Shown one piece after another: positions 28,937-38,747 of a stretch of 64,000 nt of DNA (position 1 is the first letter of the stretch; the number at the start of each line of letters is the position of its first letter). Made by a program: the position numbers and the translations under genes. This stretch comes from DASPRG01 sp963796125 (GTDB lineage Bacteria; Nitrospirota; Thermodesulfovibrionia; Thermodesulfovibrionales; SM23-35): positions 1-64,000 of the forward strand of contig CAWCKM010000018.1 of assembly GCA_963796125.1 (NCBI GenBank), given 5' to 3'. The notes under the pieces are model-generated. The model saw only the letters and a program-made list of their open reading frames with translations, searched no databases and was not told the DNA's origin.

Positions 28937-29880
28937 ATGGATATAGAGACTTATCTGAAAGAAAAACGTGAACTAATTGATTCTTACCTGGAGTCATATT
29001 TCAGTATTCCTGCCGAACCTTCACTCCTCCATGAGGCAATGCGGTATTCCCTTTTTGCAGGAGGCAAAAGAATCCGCCCTATCCTTGCCCTTTCAGCTTA
29101 CGAAGCATGTGGAAGAGACCCCAAAAATATTATCCCTTATGCTTCAGCGCTCGAACTTATACATACCTATTCTCTTATCCATGATGACCTGCCTTCCATG
29201 GATAATGACGACCTGAGAAGAGGAAAATCAACAAACCATAAAGTATTCGGTGAAGCTATTGCCATTCTTGCAGGCGATGCCCTTCTCACAGAGGCATTCT
29301 TAATGCTGACGAATAATTCCCTTTTCCCCCCCTTAGTAAAGGGGGAGAGAGAGGGGTTAAAGGGGGTAAGGGGAGATTACATGATGAAATAAAATCATCC
29401 TCCTTATTAAAAGCAATAAGGGAGGTTGCTCTTTCTTCCGGCGTTCACGGCATGGTAGGAGGTCAGGCCATGGATATTTTGTCAGAGAACTCAAAACCTG
29501 ATAGAGATACCCTTACCTTTATCCACACTCATAAAACAGCAGCTCTCATAACAGCATCTGTGAGAATGGGAGGAATACTTGCTGACAGTGATGTAAATAC
29601 TTTGAAGGCTCTTACAAAGTATGGAGAAAGAATAGGACTTGCTTTCCAGATTACTGACGATATCCTTAATGTTGAAGGCAATACCGAGGAACTTGGAAAA
29701 GCGGCAGGTTCAGATGCTAAAATGAAGAAAATGACCTATCCGGCATTTTATGGAATTGAGAAGTCACGACAAGAAGCCGAAAATTTAGTCGCAGAGGCGA
29801 TAGATGCACTTGCTCTATTTTCTTCTGATGCAGACCCATTGAGAGCAATCGCCCGCTACCTCATACAAAGGAGAGTTTGA
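28937..29880 (+). CDS. ispA: Polyprenyl (farnesyl/geranyl) diphosphate synthase interrupted by repeat
   Basis: Isoprenoid chain elongation enzyme. The first aspartate-rich motif is IHDDLPSMDNDD and the second is FQITDDILNVEG; FAGGKRIRPILALSAYEACG and GMVGGQAMDILSE are also typical. Between AGDALLTEAFLMLTN and SSLLKAIREVALSSGVHG a C/G-rich dispersed repeat (29322-29378) is inserted in the loop before helix F, and the frame changes across it. If the net shift is a read error the protein would carry about 25 extra residues. Its stop overlaps the dxs start (TGATG). Confidence 0.9.
29322..29378 (+). repeat. CCCC/GGGG-type repeat inside ispA
   Basis: CCCTTTTCCCCCCTTAGTAAAGGGGGAGAG followed by AGGGGTTAAAGGGGGTAAGGGGAG. 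Same family as the intergenic copies at 22128-22412, 32580-32685 and 57306-57421. Confidence 0.75.
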
Positions 29881-31763
29881 TGTATCTGGAATCAATCAAA
29901 AGTCCATCAGATCTCAAAAGTCTCTCGATTGCAGAGCTCAAAGTGGCTTGCAAAAGAGATACGTGAGAACAATATTACGAAAATGTATCAGCAAATGGAG
30001 GCCATCTCGCCTCAAACCTTGGTATAGTTGAATTGGCAATCGCTCTCCATTATGTATTCAATTCACCTGTAGATAAAATCATATGGGATGTGGGTCATCA
30101 GTGTTATCCCCATAAACTCCTCACAGGAAGATACAAAAGATTTTCTACGCTCAGACAATATGGAGGCATCTCCGGCTTTCCCAAAAGAAATGAGAGTGAA
30201 CATGATGCCTTCGGTACCGGACATAGTTCCACTTCAATATCAGCGGCTCTCGGAATAATCGAAGGAAGAGATAAGAAAAAAGAGAACTTTCAAGGTCATA
30301 GCTGTTATCGGTGATGGAGCAATGTCTGCCGGGCTTGCTTTCGAAGGATTAAACAATGCCGGTCACCTCAAGAAAGATCTTATTGTCATCTTAAATGACA
30401 ATGAAATGTCTATATCCAAAGAATGTTGGTGCTCTCTCTGCATACCTCAACAGAATACTGACGGGAGAATTCTATCAGAAATTCAAAAGAGAGACAAAAT
30501 CTTTCCTCGAAGGAATTCCGAAACTGGGGAAGAGGGCTGCAAGGATAGCTCAGAGGACAGAGGAGATGCTTAAAGGACTTTTCCTTCCCGGAATCATCTT
30601 TGAAGAACTCGGGTTTAATTATATCGGTCCCATAGATGGTCATAACATAGAGCTTTTAATCGAGACCTTCAAGAGGATAAAAGGAGCAGACATCCCCTAC
30701 CCTGATACATGCTGTAACAAAAAAGGGAAAGGGTTATAAGTTTTCAGAGAAAAGACCGTCTTTTTTTCATGGGGTTGGTCCTTTCAAAGTCGAGACAGGA
30801 TCAATCATCACAGGAGGCGGGTCTACCTATAGTGAAACCTTTGGCAGGATTCTGACAGACCTTGCTGCAAAAGATGAGAGGATCGTCGCTATTTCAGCAG
30901 CGATGAAAGAAGGCACCGGTCTGAGAGAGTTTGCAGAAAGATACCCGGACAGATTCTATGATGTCGGCATTGCTGAACCTCATGCAGTAACCTTCGCAGC
31001 AGGACTTGCCACGCAAGGCTTACGGCCTGTCGTAGCCATCTATTCAACCTTTCTTCAGAGGGCCTATGATGAGATTGTCCATGATGTCTGTCTCCAGAAC
31101 CTCCCTGTTGTTTTTGCTATCGACAGGGCTGGCATTGTTGGAGAAGACGGACCTACCCATAACGGTCTCCTCGACCTGTCATATCTCAGACATATCCCGA
31201 ATATTGTAGTGATGGCGCCGAAAGATTCTTTTGAACTAAAGGTCATGTTTGAGCTTGCCCTGCAACATGACGGCCCGTCAGCCATACGGTATCCGAGAGG
31301 AAACGTACCCAGCTTTCCTCATTCTTTATATATGCCTTTCCATATTGGAGAGGCTGAAATTCTTAAGGATGGAGATGAGATTGCTATAATAGCCCTTGGT
31401 AATTCTGTCTATCCAGCCGTGTTTGCTGCTGAGCGGCTATACAAGGATGGTGTAAGCGCGATGGTTGTCAATGCACGGTTTGCAAAACCCCTGGACTGTA
31501 ATCTCCTGATCTCAACAGCTTCACGGATTAAAAAGATTATCACCGTGGAAGATAACACCCTGAGCGGTGGTTTTGGCAGTGCTGTGCTTGAATTTCTGAA
31601 TGATGCAGAGATTCCACATGTAAAAGTCCGTCGACTTGGATTACCGGATGAATTTATTTGCCAGGGTCATCTTGATGAACTGAGAAAAAAATATGGTCTC
31701 GATGAAGAAGGCATATATCAATCCGCACTCTCTCTCCTCAAAGAACCAACATATAGCCATTGA
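29880..31763 (+). CDS. dxs: 1-deoxy-D-xylulose-5-phosphate synthase (five frameshifts)
   Basis: Thiamine-diphosphate enzyme that makes DXP for the MEP isoprenoid pathway. Motifs found across frames: SANGGHLASNLGIVELAIAL, WDVGHQCYPHKLLTGR, GTGHSSTSISAALG, VIGDGAMSAGLAFEGLNNAG with DLIVILNDNEMSIS (ThDP binding), NYIGPIDGHNIELLIE, AVTKKGKGYKFSE, YDVGIAEPHAVTFAAGLATQ, DRAGIVGEDGPTHNG and HDGPSAIRYPRGN. Breaks lie near 29945, 29980, 30285, 30425 and 30700; from 30720 to the end the frame is intact. It follows ispA and precedes tlyA with start/stop overlaps, a usual order. Confidence 0.95.
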
Positions 31764-32545
31764 AGGAAAGATTGGATAAAATTCTCGTCTCAAGAGGGCT
31801 TGTAAAATCCAGGGAATTAGCAAAGGCTTTCATTATGGAGGGAAAGGTCTTTGTGGAGGGCAATAAGATAACAAAGGCCGGTACCCTTGTCAGCGATACT
31901 GCAGAGATATCCCTCAGAGAAGGAGTCATGCCTTACGTCAGCAGGGGGGGCATCAAGCTTGAGGCGGCTATTGATTTCTTCAGCATCGACGTCACCGGGA
32001 AGATTATTATGGATGTTGGTTCAGGGACAGGTGGATTTACAGACTGTTTACTGAAAAAAGGAGCACAGAAAGTTTACTGCATAGATGTAGGATATGGACA
32101 GCTTGCATGGCCTTTGAGAAAAGATCAGAGAGTTGTGCTTATGGAAAGACTGAATGTAAGATATCTCGACAGAATAATCCGGGATCAGGAGCAAAGGTTC
32201 ATGGGTACTGAGTTTGAAGATCTTAGGAAAAGTAATATTGATATGGTCACGATGGATGTTTCTTTTATTTCCCTGACCAAGGTAATGCCTGCAGTTCTCG
32301 GATGTATCAAGGCAGAAGGTAGAATACTTGCCCTTGTAAAACCTCAGTTTGAGGTAGGGAAAGGAGAGGTAGGGAAAGGTGGTATTGTAAGAGAAGAAGA
32401 AAAGAGATTGAAAGCTGTTGAAAACATCCGGAAAGAGTTAGAAGGCCTCAGCCTGAGAACAATGGGAGTCTTTCAATCTCCTTTGCCTGGAAGGAGTGGT
32501 AACATAGAATACTTTTTATATATGACGAAACATACATGCAAATAG
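31760..32545 (+). CDS. tlyA: TlyA-family rRNA methyltransferase / hemolysin-like
   Basis: A 261-residue protein from a TTG overlapping the dxs stop. The N-terminal S4 RNA-binding domain reads RLDKILVSRGLVKSRELAKA, and the Rossmann methyltransferase domain has MDVGSGTGGFTDCLLKKGA, CIDVGYGQLAWPLRKD, VTMDVSFISLTKVMPA and LVKPQFEVGKGEVGKGG. These match TlyA 2'-O-methyltransferases of 16S and 23S rRNA; the haemolysin name is historical. Intact frame. Confidence 0.93.
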   Translation: MKERLDKILVSRGLVKSRELAKAFIMEGKVFVEGNKITKAGTLVSDTAEISLREGVMPYVSRGGIKLEAAIDFFSIDVTGKIIMDVGSGTGGFTDCLLKKGAQKVYCIDVGYGQLAWPLRKDQRVVLMERLNVRYLDRIIRDQEQRFMGTEFEDLRKSNIDMVTMDVSFISLTKVMPAVLGCIKAEGRILALVKPQFEVGKGEVGKGGIVREEEKRLKAVENIRKELEGLSLRTMGVFQSPLPGRSGNIEYFLYMTKHTCK

Positions 32546-32579
32546 CTACTAAGAATCATAATTATGACGACATTGTTAA

Positions 32580-32685
32580 ATAAATCCCTCTAACCTCCCT
32601 TTGTCAAGGCAGGCAATATCCCTCTCTTTGGCAAAGATTCTCGCGGCGAGAGGGGAGATTCCAGACAAGCTGGATATGACAGACA
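32580..32685 (+). repeat. Dispersed repeat block after tlyA
   Basis: CCCTCTAACCTCCCTTTGTC and CCCTCTCTTTGGCAAAGATT followed by GAGAGGGGAGATTCC, then CCAGACAAGCTGGATATGAC. It combines the C/G-rich family with the end of a GTCAT...ATGAC copy. Confidence 0.6.
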
Positions 32686-32729
32686 CTTACTTCATAGACT
32701 AAAATAGGTTAAAAGTACAGGAGTTTGAA

Positions 32730-33404
32730 ATGGAAGAACAAAAACTTCTCGGAATAGATTTTTCGACTGCATCGCAAGAGTTAATTGAGGTTATCATTGA
32801 GGAATCCGAAGATCCATCAGTATTCACTGAAATCGCAAAAGCAAATATGAAAAGGCCTGAGATACTTAAGCTGCTCTTAGAAAGCCCTGATGTACCCGAA
32901 GAGGCAAGAAATCTTATAAGCGACACTTTACAGGTCCCTGTAGCATTCCACGCAGAGGTTCCAAAGGTAAGGAAAACACCCGAGATGCGTTCACTGACAC
33001 TCCTTCAGAGGATCCAGAGACTGAGTTTTGGCGAGAAGAGGCTCCTCGCTTTGAGAGGCGGAAAGGAAGTACGTTCCATTCTTATAAAAGATCCCAATAA
33101 AGAGATTGTGCTTGCTGTTTTAGACAACCCTAAAATCACGGAAACAGAAATCGAGATCATAACAAAGTCACGGTCTGTGCCAGAGGAAGTCTTAAGAAAA
33201 ATAATAAGGAAAAGAGAATGGATGAAAAACTATGTAATTGTCCTTTCTGTTGTTTCAAATCCGAAGACGCCAGCCGGCAATGCTGTGCCCCTTCTCAGTG
33301 AACTGAAAACAAAAGACCTCTCGATACTCACAAAAAGTAAAAATATCTCTGAAGCTGTCCGTGCCGCTTCAAAAAGACTTCTTCAAGCGAGAAAGGGCAC
33401 TTGA
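32730..33404 (+). CDS. Alpha-helical repeat protein, conserved hypothetical
   Basis: A 224-residue, all-helical, soluble protein. Repeated elements of about 25-40 residues, such as RPEILKLLLESPDVPEEARN, NKEIVLAVLDNPKITETEIE, ITKSRSVPEEVLRKIIRKRE and LSVVSNPKTPAGNAVPLL, resemble HEAT/leucine-rich-variant type repeats with a recurring NPK(I/T)(T/P) turn. There is no catalytic motif. It stands alone between tlyA and the decarboxylase. Likely a scaffold; function unknown. Confidence 0.7.
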   Translation: MEEQKLLGIDFSTASQELIEVIIEESEDPSVFTEIAKANMKRPEILKLLLESPDVPEEARNLISDTLQVPVAFHAEVPKVRKTPEMRSLTLLQRIQRLSFGEKRLLALRGGKEVRSILIKDPNKEIVLAVLDNPKITETEIEIITKSRSVPEEVLRKIIRKREWMKNYVIVLSVVSNPKTPAGNAVPLLSELKTKDLSILTKSKNISEAVRAASKRLLQARKGT

Positions 33405-33485
33405 AACCTGTTGCAATTTTTTCTTAGATACCTTTAAATAAAATCCAAACAATTGTGTAAATGCCGGCAACATTAAAGGACCATT

Positions 33486-34650
33486 ATGCTGAGAACGTTC
33501 AAAGTAGAGAGACTCCATGCAAGCCTTATCCCTGAATCTACTCTGTTTAAGGTACTAAAATACCTTGATAGAGAAAAGATAGAAACACCCTTCCTTCTTA
33601 TTGACAGTGACACAGTCCGGGAAAAAGTATCCCTCATTGGACAGCATATTAAGGACTCAAAGGTATTTTATGCTGTGAAGGCAAACCCTGACAGAAAGAT
33701 CCTCAGATTCCTGAACGATCTTAACCTGGGTTTTGAAATATCCTCTGAGGGAGAACTGGAAATACTTGCGTCCCTCGGTGTAGGGCCCGAAAGGATTATA
33801 TCAAGCAACCCTGTAAAATCTCTCAAGTTTTTGCGTCTGGCTTCCTCCTACGGAATCAATTATTTTTCATATGATTCTGAAGACGAGATAGAAAAACTCT
33901 CAAACTATGCTCCTCACTGCAATGTGTATGTAAGGCTTTCCGTACCGAACGAAGGCAGCGAGTGGCCCCTGAGCAAAAAGTTCGGCGTAGAACTCGATGA
34001 GGCTGCAGCTCTTCTGTCTGCTGCAAAAGAAAAAGGACTCAATCCGGTAGGAATTACTTTTCATGTTGGCTCTCAGTGCACAAATATTTACAACTGGCAT
34101 ATTGCCCTTGACAAGGCAAGGGCTTTGTGGGGTAAAGCCGAGAAGAATGGTATAAAACTGACCCTTCTTAATATCGGCGGCGGTTATCCGATAAATTACA
34201 CAAAACATGTGATCAGTATCGATGCAATCGAGAAACAGGTAAACAACCTTATTTATGACTATATTCCCTGAAGACGTTGAAATACATATCGAACCAGGCA
34301 GAGCAGTGGTTGGAGATGCCGGCGTATTGGTTACAACAGTAATTGGAAAAGCCTCCAGATCGGATGAAGACTGGCTTTATATAGACGTAGGCGTTTTTAA
34401 CGGTCTGATGGAGAGCGTCGGTGGCATAACATACAGCTACATTGTAGAAAGCTATAAACATGCAAGGTCTAAAAAGAGATGGACACTGGCAGGTCCGAGC
34501 TGTGACAGCTTCGATGTGATAGATAAAAATGTAGCTCTCCCGGAACCGAACATTGGAAATCTGATTCTCATATTATCAAGTGGTGCCTATACTATATCCT
34601 ATGCTTCGGAATTCAATGGCTTTTCAATACCAAAAACTATACTGATATAA
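33486..34650 (+). CDS. Ornithine decarboxylase-like PLP enzyme (one frameshift)
   Basis: Group IV (alanine-racemase-fold) decarboxylase of about 388 residues. The PLP Lys is in KVFYAVKANPD; GFEISSEGELEIL, GITFHVGSQC, LLNIGGGYPINY and EIHIEPGRAVVGDAG are all present, and the catalytic Cys region is AGPSCDSFDVIDKN. The frame breaks near 34262 (DYFPEDVEIHIEPGRA when corrected). Two aminopropyltransferase genes follow, so the product is probably putrescine from ornithine; lysine or diaminopimelate decarboxylation cannot be excluded. Expected cytoplasmic dimer. Confidence 0.88.
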
Positions 34651-34665
34651 GGAAAGGATGAAACA

Positions 34666-35505
34666 ATGATTAAATTTTTTGAAAAAGCACCATATGCGCC
34701 GGTGGAGTACTCCTATGACGTGGAAGAGATCCTTTACAGGGGTAAGAGTAAGTTTCAGGAAATTAAGGTTATCAGAAACCCGCATTTCGGCAGGATGCTC
34801 ATCCTTGACGATGTTGTCCAGATTACTGAAAGGGACGAGTTTTTTTACCATGAGATGCTCACCCATATCGTCATGCATGCCCATCCGTGTCCAAAGAAGG
34901 TAATCGTGATTGGTGGTGGAGACGGAGGAGTTGTGAGAGAAGTGCTCAAGCATAAAACAGTTGAAAAAGTCTATTTCGTGGAGATAGATGAGGAAGTAAT
35001 CAACGTTTCAAGGAGATTCTTCCCCGGTGTTGCTTCAGGCGTTGATGATCCGCGTGTAGAGATAAAAATTATGGACGGAGCGGATTTTGTATTAAAAAGG
35101 CAACACGCAGATATAGATGCAGTTATCATTGATTCTACAGATATTATCGGGTTTGCACGAAGTCTTTTCACGGGAGATTTTTTTACTTCTGTCAAACAGT
35201 GTCTTACGAATGATGGCATGTTCGTTACACACACGGAATCGCTCCATTTTCATAAAGATATGGTTATTGAAATCCAGGAAGTGCTTAAATCCGTCTTCCC
35301 TTTGGTCGATCTGTATACTGCTCCTCTTGCAACGTATCCGGGAAACTGGTGGGTCTTTGCTGTCGCATCAAAAGGTCTCTCGCCGCGTGAGGCAAGACAT
35401 GACCCGGAGATAATAACAAAATTTTACGATGGAGAAATCCACCGGCAGTCTTTTATGACAAAAGGTTTGTATGAGAAACTGATGCAGAGAAAGCTTGCAT
35501 GGTAG
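34666..35505 (+). CDS. speE: Spermidine synthase-like aminopropyltransferase
   Basis: A 279-residue enzyme that transfers the aminopropyl group of decarboxylated SAM to a polyamine acceptor. Motifs: MLILDDVVQITERDEFFYHE, KVIVIGGGDGGVVREVLKH, VEIDEEVINVSRRFF, DAVIIDSTDIIGFARSLFTG and NWWVFAVASKG. The acceptor-site DSTD motif agrees with putrescine-type enzymes. Good ribosome binding site (AAGGATGAA). Directly follows the decarboxylase. No SAM decarboxylase gene is seen in the window. Confidence 0.92.
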   Translation: MIKFFEKAPYAPVEYSYDVEEILYRGKSKFQEIKVIRNPHFGRMLILDDVVQITERDEFFYHEMLTHIVMHAHPCPKKVIVIGGGDGGVVREVLKHKTVEKVYFVEIDEEVINVSRRFFPGVASGVDDPRVEIKIMDGADFVLKRQHADIDAVIIDSTDIIGFARSLFTGDFFTSVKQCLTNDGMFVTHTESLHFHKDMVIEIQEVLKSVFPLVDLYTAPLATYPGNWWVFAVASKGLSPREARHDPEIITKFYDGEIHRQSFMTKGLYEKLMQRKLAW

Positions 35506-36355
35506 GAAATTGTCAATTCCAAGCAACAAAAATAACTGGTTCATTGACAAAGACAGCAGACACAGATGGATATATCACAGGATAAAAAAGCATGTTTTAT
35601 CAGTTAAGACAAGGTTCCAACAGGTAGAATTCATTGATACTTATGAGCTTGGACGTCTTGTTGTTCTCGACAACAAAATACAGTCTGCTGAAGCAGATGA
35701 GTTTATCTACCATGAAACCCTTGTACATCCTGCTATGATCGCACACCCGGACCCGAAGATTGTTCTGATTCTCGGCGGAGGTGAGGGAGCAACTCTCAGA
35801 GAGGTTCTGAGACATGGAACAGTTGAAAAAGTCGTCATGGTAGATATTGATGAAGAGTTTGTAAGCTTATGCAAAAAACATCTCAGGAACTGGCACCATG
35901 GTTCTTTCAACGACAAGCGGGTCGAATTAATTTTCGCCGATGCAAAGGAATACATCAGTAACAGCACGCCATTCTTTGATGTTATCATCGCCGACATAAG
36001 TGATCCTTTTGAAAAAGGGCCGGCTCAGGAACTATATACCATGAAATTCTACTCGGATATAAAAAAGGCTCTCAAGACCACCGGTATCTTTGTGACTCAT
36101 GTAACAGGTGTTTTCTATACTTCAGGCAGATATCGCTATATGGATATTTTAAAAACGCTCAATGATATTTTTCCTCTCACACATTTTTATTATGAATATA
36201 TTCCTAGTTATAGCTCTCTGTGGGGATTTGCCGCTTGCTCTCAAAAATACAGCCCCCGAAAGATTTCTCCTGATACGGTATATAAGAGGTTAAAAAAGAG
36301 GAATCTCGATTCCCTCTCCTACTATGATAAAGAAACACATACAAAACTTTTCTAA
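35495..36355 (+). CDS. Second aminopropyltransferase, thermospermine-synthase-like
   Basis: A 286-residue paralogue whose TTG start overlaps the end of speE; a later TTG at 35510 is equally possible. Motifs: LVVLDNKIQSAEADEFIYHE, KIVLILGGGEGATLREVLRH, VVMVDIDEEFVSLCKKHL, VIIADISDPFEKGPAQELYT and YSSLWGFAACSQ. The SAEADEFIYHE and DxxDPxExGPxxxLYT elements resemble thermospermine synthases (plant ACL5 and bacterial relatives) more than SpeE. It probably extends spermidine to a longer or branched polyamine; the substrate is inference. Confidence 0.85.
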   Translation: MHGRKLSIPSNKNNWFIDKDSRHRWIYHRIKKHVLSVKTRFQQVEFIDTYELGRLVVLDNKIQSAEADEFIYHETLVHPAMIAHPDPKIVLILGGGEGATLREVLRHGTVEKVVMVDIDEEFVSLCKKHLRNWHHGSFNDKRVELIFADAKEYISNSTPFFDVIIADISDPFEKGPAQELYTMKFYSDIKKALKTTGIFVTHVTGVFYTSGRYRYMDILKTLNDIFPLTHFYYEYIPSYSSLWGFAACSQKYSPRKISPDTVYKRLKKRNLDSLSYYDKETHTKLF

Positions 36356-36761
36356 CTACCCAGGTTTCTCAGAAATTTTCTGTTGAACTCCCCCTTTCCT
36401 AAAGGAGTATAGAGGGGCTTACTAAAAATTATTTATGAATACCTGCTTACGAATGCTTTTCAAGTCAAAACAACTTTCCTGCCGATGATAGGGTAATCTG
36501 GTAACCCTCCGAAATAAAATCAACTGCATTGTCTATTCTTCGAGAAGAATATTGAAACCAGCCTGTTCAAAAAGGTTGAACCAGTTCGTACTGAGCTTTG
36601 CATTCCTTTGATATATTCAGTCGAGTTTCATTGTTAAATAACAGGATATTTACTGTTCAGAAGAAATCAAGGCATTGGCTGGAAACGTTATGTGAGAGGA
36701 AATTTGGAAAATAGAATTAAATAATGTAGGAAGTGTCCCTTTGACCTATCCCTTCGCTTGA
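36356..36761. other. Non-coding gap left of the IS66-type element
   Basis: About 400 bases without a supportable gene. A C/G-rich repeat relic is present at 36387-36420. The rest may include decayed coding sequence but nothing recognisable. Confidence 0.5.
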
Positions 36762-36793
36762 GTAACAGTTTAGTACATTTGTCGTCTGATGTC

Positions 36794-38419
36794 TCAGCTT
36801 GAATTGCAGTAAAGAGCGGCTTGTGCTTTAGCGGTGTCGCAAGTCAGGAGAGTTTGCAGAAATTCTCTTGGATGCCGACCCTGTCGCATGGCGGTAAGCA
36901 GAAGACTGGGCAAGATGCTGTGTGTCCTTAATCCACTTTCAGAGCGTGTTCCGAACATGATTTTACGAAAGATCACAAGAAAACGGATTGATTGTTCTGC
37001 CTGATTGTTTGTTGGCTGCACACCGGGATGTCGAAGGAAAGTGAACAAATGCTTTTGATCCTTTCCGATAAGTGAAGCTCTTAAAGTTTCAGCAGGATTG
37101 TAACTGAGCTTGCAGGCACAAAGCTTTTTAAGATCCGAAACGAATTGTTTTTCGATAAGAGACGCTTGATTCCATTGAAGGGTACCGGAGAGAAGTTCCT
37201 GTCCTACCGCGCAAGCCTCTGAGAAAAAAGTAGCGATTTTATCACAAAAGGCTTCTGCCTTTTTATCACGGGCTGCATCCTCTATGAGCAGAAGCTCCCG
37301 GGTAATTTCTTTGGCTTTAGTCATGAGATGGCCCAAACATGACTGCCGCGCTTTCGCATTGGCGCCGTTATATGCGGCATAACGATCGGCAACCAGAACC
37401 CCGCCGAAATCTGATCCGAGGATGGATTGTGCCACTTCCGTTGACCGATGCCGGTCAATCTGGAAGAACGCCAGATCGGTATTGCCCGCATACCATGCAA
37501 AATGGCCTATGCCGTCATTTCGCCATGAAGTTTCATCTGCATGAATGACAGCGGAAGCCTTGATCTTCTCTCGCAAATCTTCATAAATCGCCGCACCCTT
37601 TACCGCTGCTTGTCGGTCAAACCCCACAGCAGAGGCTGGCACAAATTGCAGGCCGAATAAATCCCTGAAAACCTCCTGGACTTTTCTATATGTCATGCCC
37701 ATTCGATACCGCAAATAGATAGCAGCAGACTTCGCAACCGGTCCGATAGGGGCATTGAGAAGCTCATCTTCTGCCGCTTGAACAACAGGCCGGTTACAAT
37801 GACCGCAAAATGCCTCACGATGCAGGTATCGGGTAACAAAGGGGCGGGGCTGAAGGACAATATCTTCCTGAAGATGTTCCTTAACACCCTTAATCGGCGT
37901 GAGATTGTGGGATTGGCAATGGGGACAAATCCTCGGGGCGGGTACTTCCACGGTTTGGTCCACATGTATGGGTTTGTATCTAAACCATCCCGAATGGCCA
38001 ACCGGAGCGCCACGCCTCTTCTTCCCCCCATCTACTGGTGTTGAGGCATTCTCTGCATCCCTGCCGTTTTCATCAGTATCTTTCTTTTTGTTTGCCTTAA
38101 ATTGCCTCCGATGTAAAGCAGTATTCTTAGCCTTCAATTCCGCATTTTCCTTCTCCAGTGCCTGGATTCGTTTCAGTGCAGTATTCAACTCATCGCCCAT
38201 TGTATCTATGATCCTCAGATGTTCTTGGTACGTTTCACCGGCACGTCGATACTCACCCAAAACCCACGTCGTGGACAGCCAATCCAAATAAGGACAGTTA
38301 TGCTCATAAGGACAGGTAAAGTCAGGCGGTGGATAAGAGGGGCGAGGCATACTCCTTATTCGTTCTCCAGGTTTAGAATCTCCCAGTTGACCTTGGAGAG
38401 TTTCTGCATGAGTAGCCAC
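36794..38419 (-). CDS. IS66-family transposase (TnpC type)
   Basis: A 541-residue transposase. After an N-terminal Pro-rich part and a coiled coil (DELNTALKRIQALEKENAEL) comes a zinc-binding region (CPHCQSHN and CGHCNRP), then the DDE catalytic domain: SAVIHADETSW, GVLVADRYAAYNGANAKAR and PTNNQAEQSIR, with the acidic triad in order. A C-terminal helical tail follows. It overlaps the DUF6788-like gene upstream. Full length and intact. Confidence 0.93.
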   Translation of the reverse strand: MATHAETLQGQLGDSKPGERIRSMPRPSYPPPDFTCPYEHNCPYLDWLSTTWVLGEYRRAGETYQEHLRIIDTMGDELNTALKRIQALEKENAELKAKNTALHRRQFKANKKKDTDENGRDAENASTPVDGGKKRRGAPVGHSGWFRYKPIHVDQTVEVPAPRICPHCQSHNLTPIKGVKEHLQEDIVLQPRPFVTRYLHREAFCGHCNRPVVQAAEDELLNAPIGPVAKSAAIYLRYRMGMTYRKVQEVFRDLFGLQFVPASAVGFDRQAAVKGAAIYEDLREKIKASAVIHADETSWRNDGIGHFAWYAGNTDLAFFQIDRHRSTEVAQSILGSDFGGVLVADRYAAYNGANAKARQSCLGHLMTKAKEITRELLLIEDAARDKKAEAFCDKIATFFSEACAVGQELLSGTLQWNQASLIEKQFVSDLKKLCACKLSYNPAETLRASLIGKDQKHLFTFLRHPGVQPTNNQAEQSIRFLVIFRKIMFGTRSESGLRTHSILPSLLLTAMRQGRHPREFLQTLLTCDTAKAQAALYCNSS

Positions 38420-38634
38420 ATTTTACTGTACCGTCTGGCCATTTCCTGCGCTTTATTTACTATGCCTTTTCGCACATATAGAGATTCGGTTTTCCCCTTC
38501 ACCTTTGTCGTAAGACCATAGCCGGTCATGGCAGGGGACTTGGCGATTGTACCGATAAGGAAAAAATCGAGGCTCGCTGTGATTTCTTCCTTAAGTACAG
38601 CTCGACGCTTTTTAAGGATGTCTATTTTTTGTAT
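38356..38634 (-). CDS. DUF6788-like accessory protein of the IS66 element
   Basis: An open frame of about 92 residues lies between the element promoter and the transposase. It reads LKKRRAVLKEEITASLDFFL, GTIAKSPAMTGYGLTTKVKG and ESLYVRKGIVNKAQEMARRY, a layout like the DUF6788 family (short proteins with a YVP/YVRK motif found next to IS66-type transposases), but the usual Cys pairs are missing. A TAGGAGA ribosome binding site lies before ATA (38632-38634), so the start codon is non-canonical or mutated. Confidence 0.65.
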   Translation of the reverse strand: MQKIDILKKRRAVLKEEITASLDFFLIGTIAKSPAMTGYGLTTKVKGKTESLYVRKGIVNKAQEMARRYSKMWLLMQKLSKVNWEILNLENE

Positions 38635-38643
38635 GTTATCTCC

Positions 38644-38669
38644 TATAAAGAGTATTTATACTCTTTATA
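38644..38669. promoter_or_regulatory. Perfect palindrome at the IS66 promoter
   Basis: Arms TATAAAGAGTA and TACTCTTTATA with a TTTA centre. It lies right after the -10 element and before the ribosome binding site of the first element gene, so it could be an operator or a leader hairpin that limits transposase expression. Confidence 0.65.
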
Positions 38670-38697
38670 TAATATCAATAAATCGCCTGCAAGTCAA
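38669..38697 (-). promoter_or_regulatory. Promoter of the IS66 genes
   Basis: On the minus strand TTGACT (38692-38697) and TATTAT (38669-38674) are separated by exactly 17 bases, inside the right end of the element and reading into the DUF6788-like gene. Confidence 0.7.
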
Positions 38698-38747
38698 CAC
38701 TTTTGTGGATGTCTGGTAGATGTCAGGCGAAAAAAGTTACGGAAGGA

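Noticed and set aside
36480..36620. Possible remnant of the nucleotidyltransferase 3' end left of the IS66 element
   Set aside because: Translation in all frames gives no MNT or HEPN motifs and contains stops.
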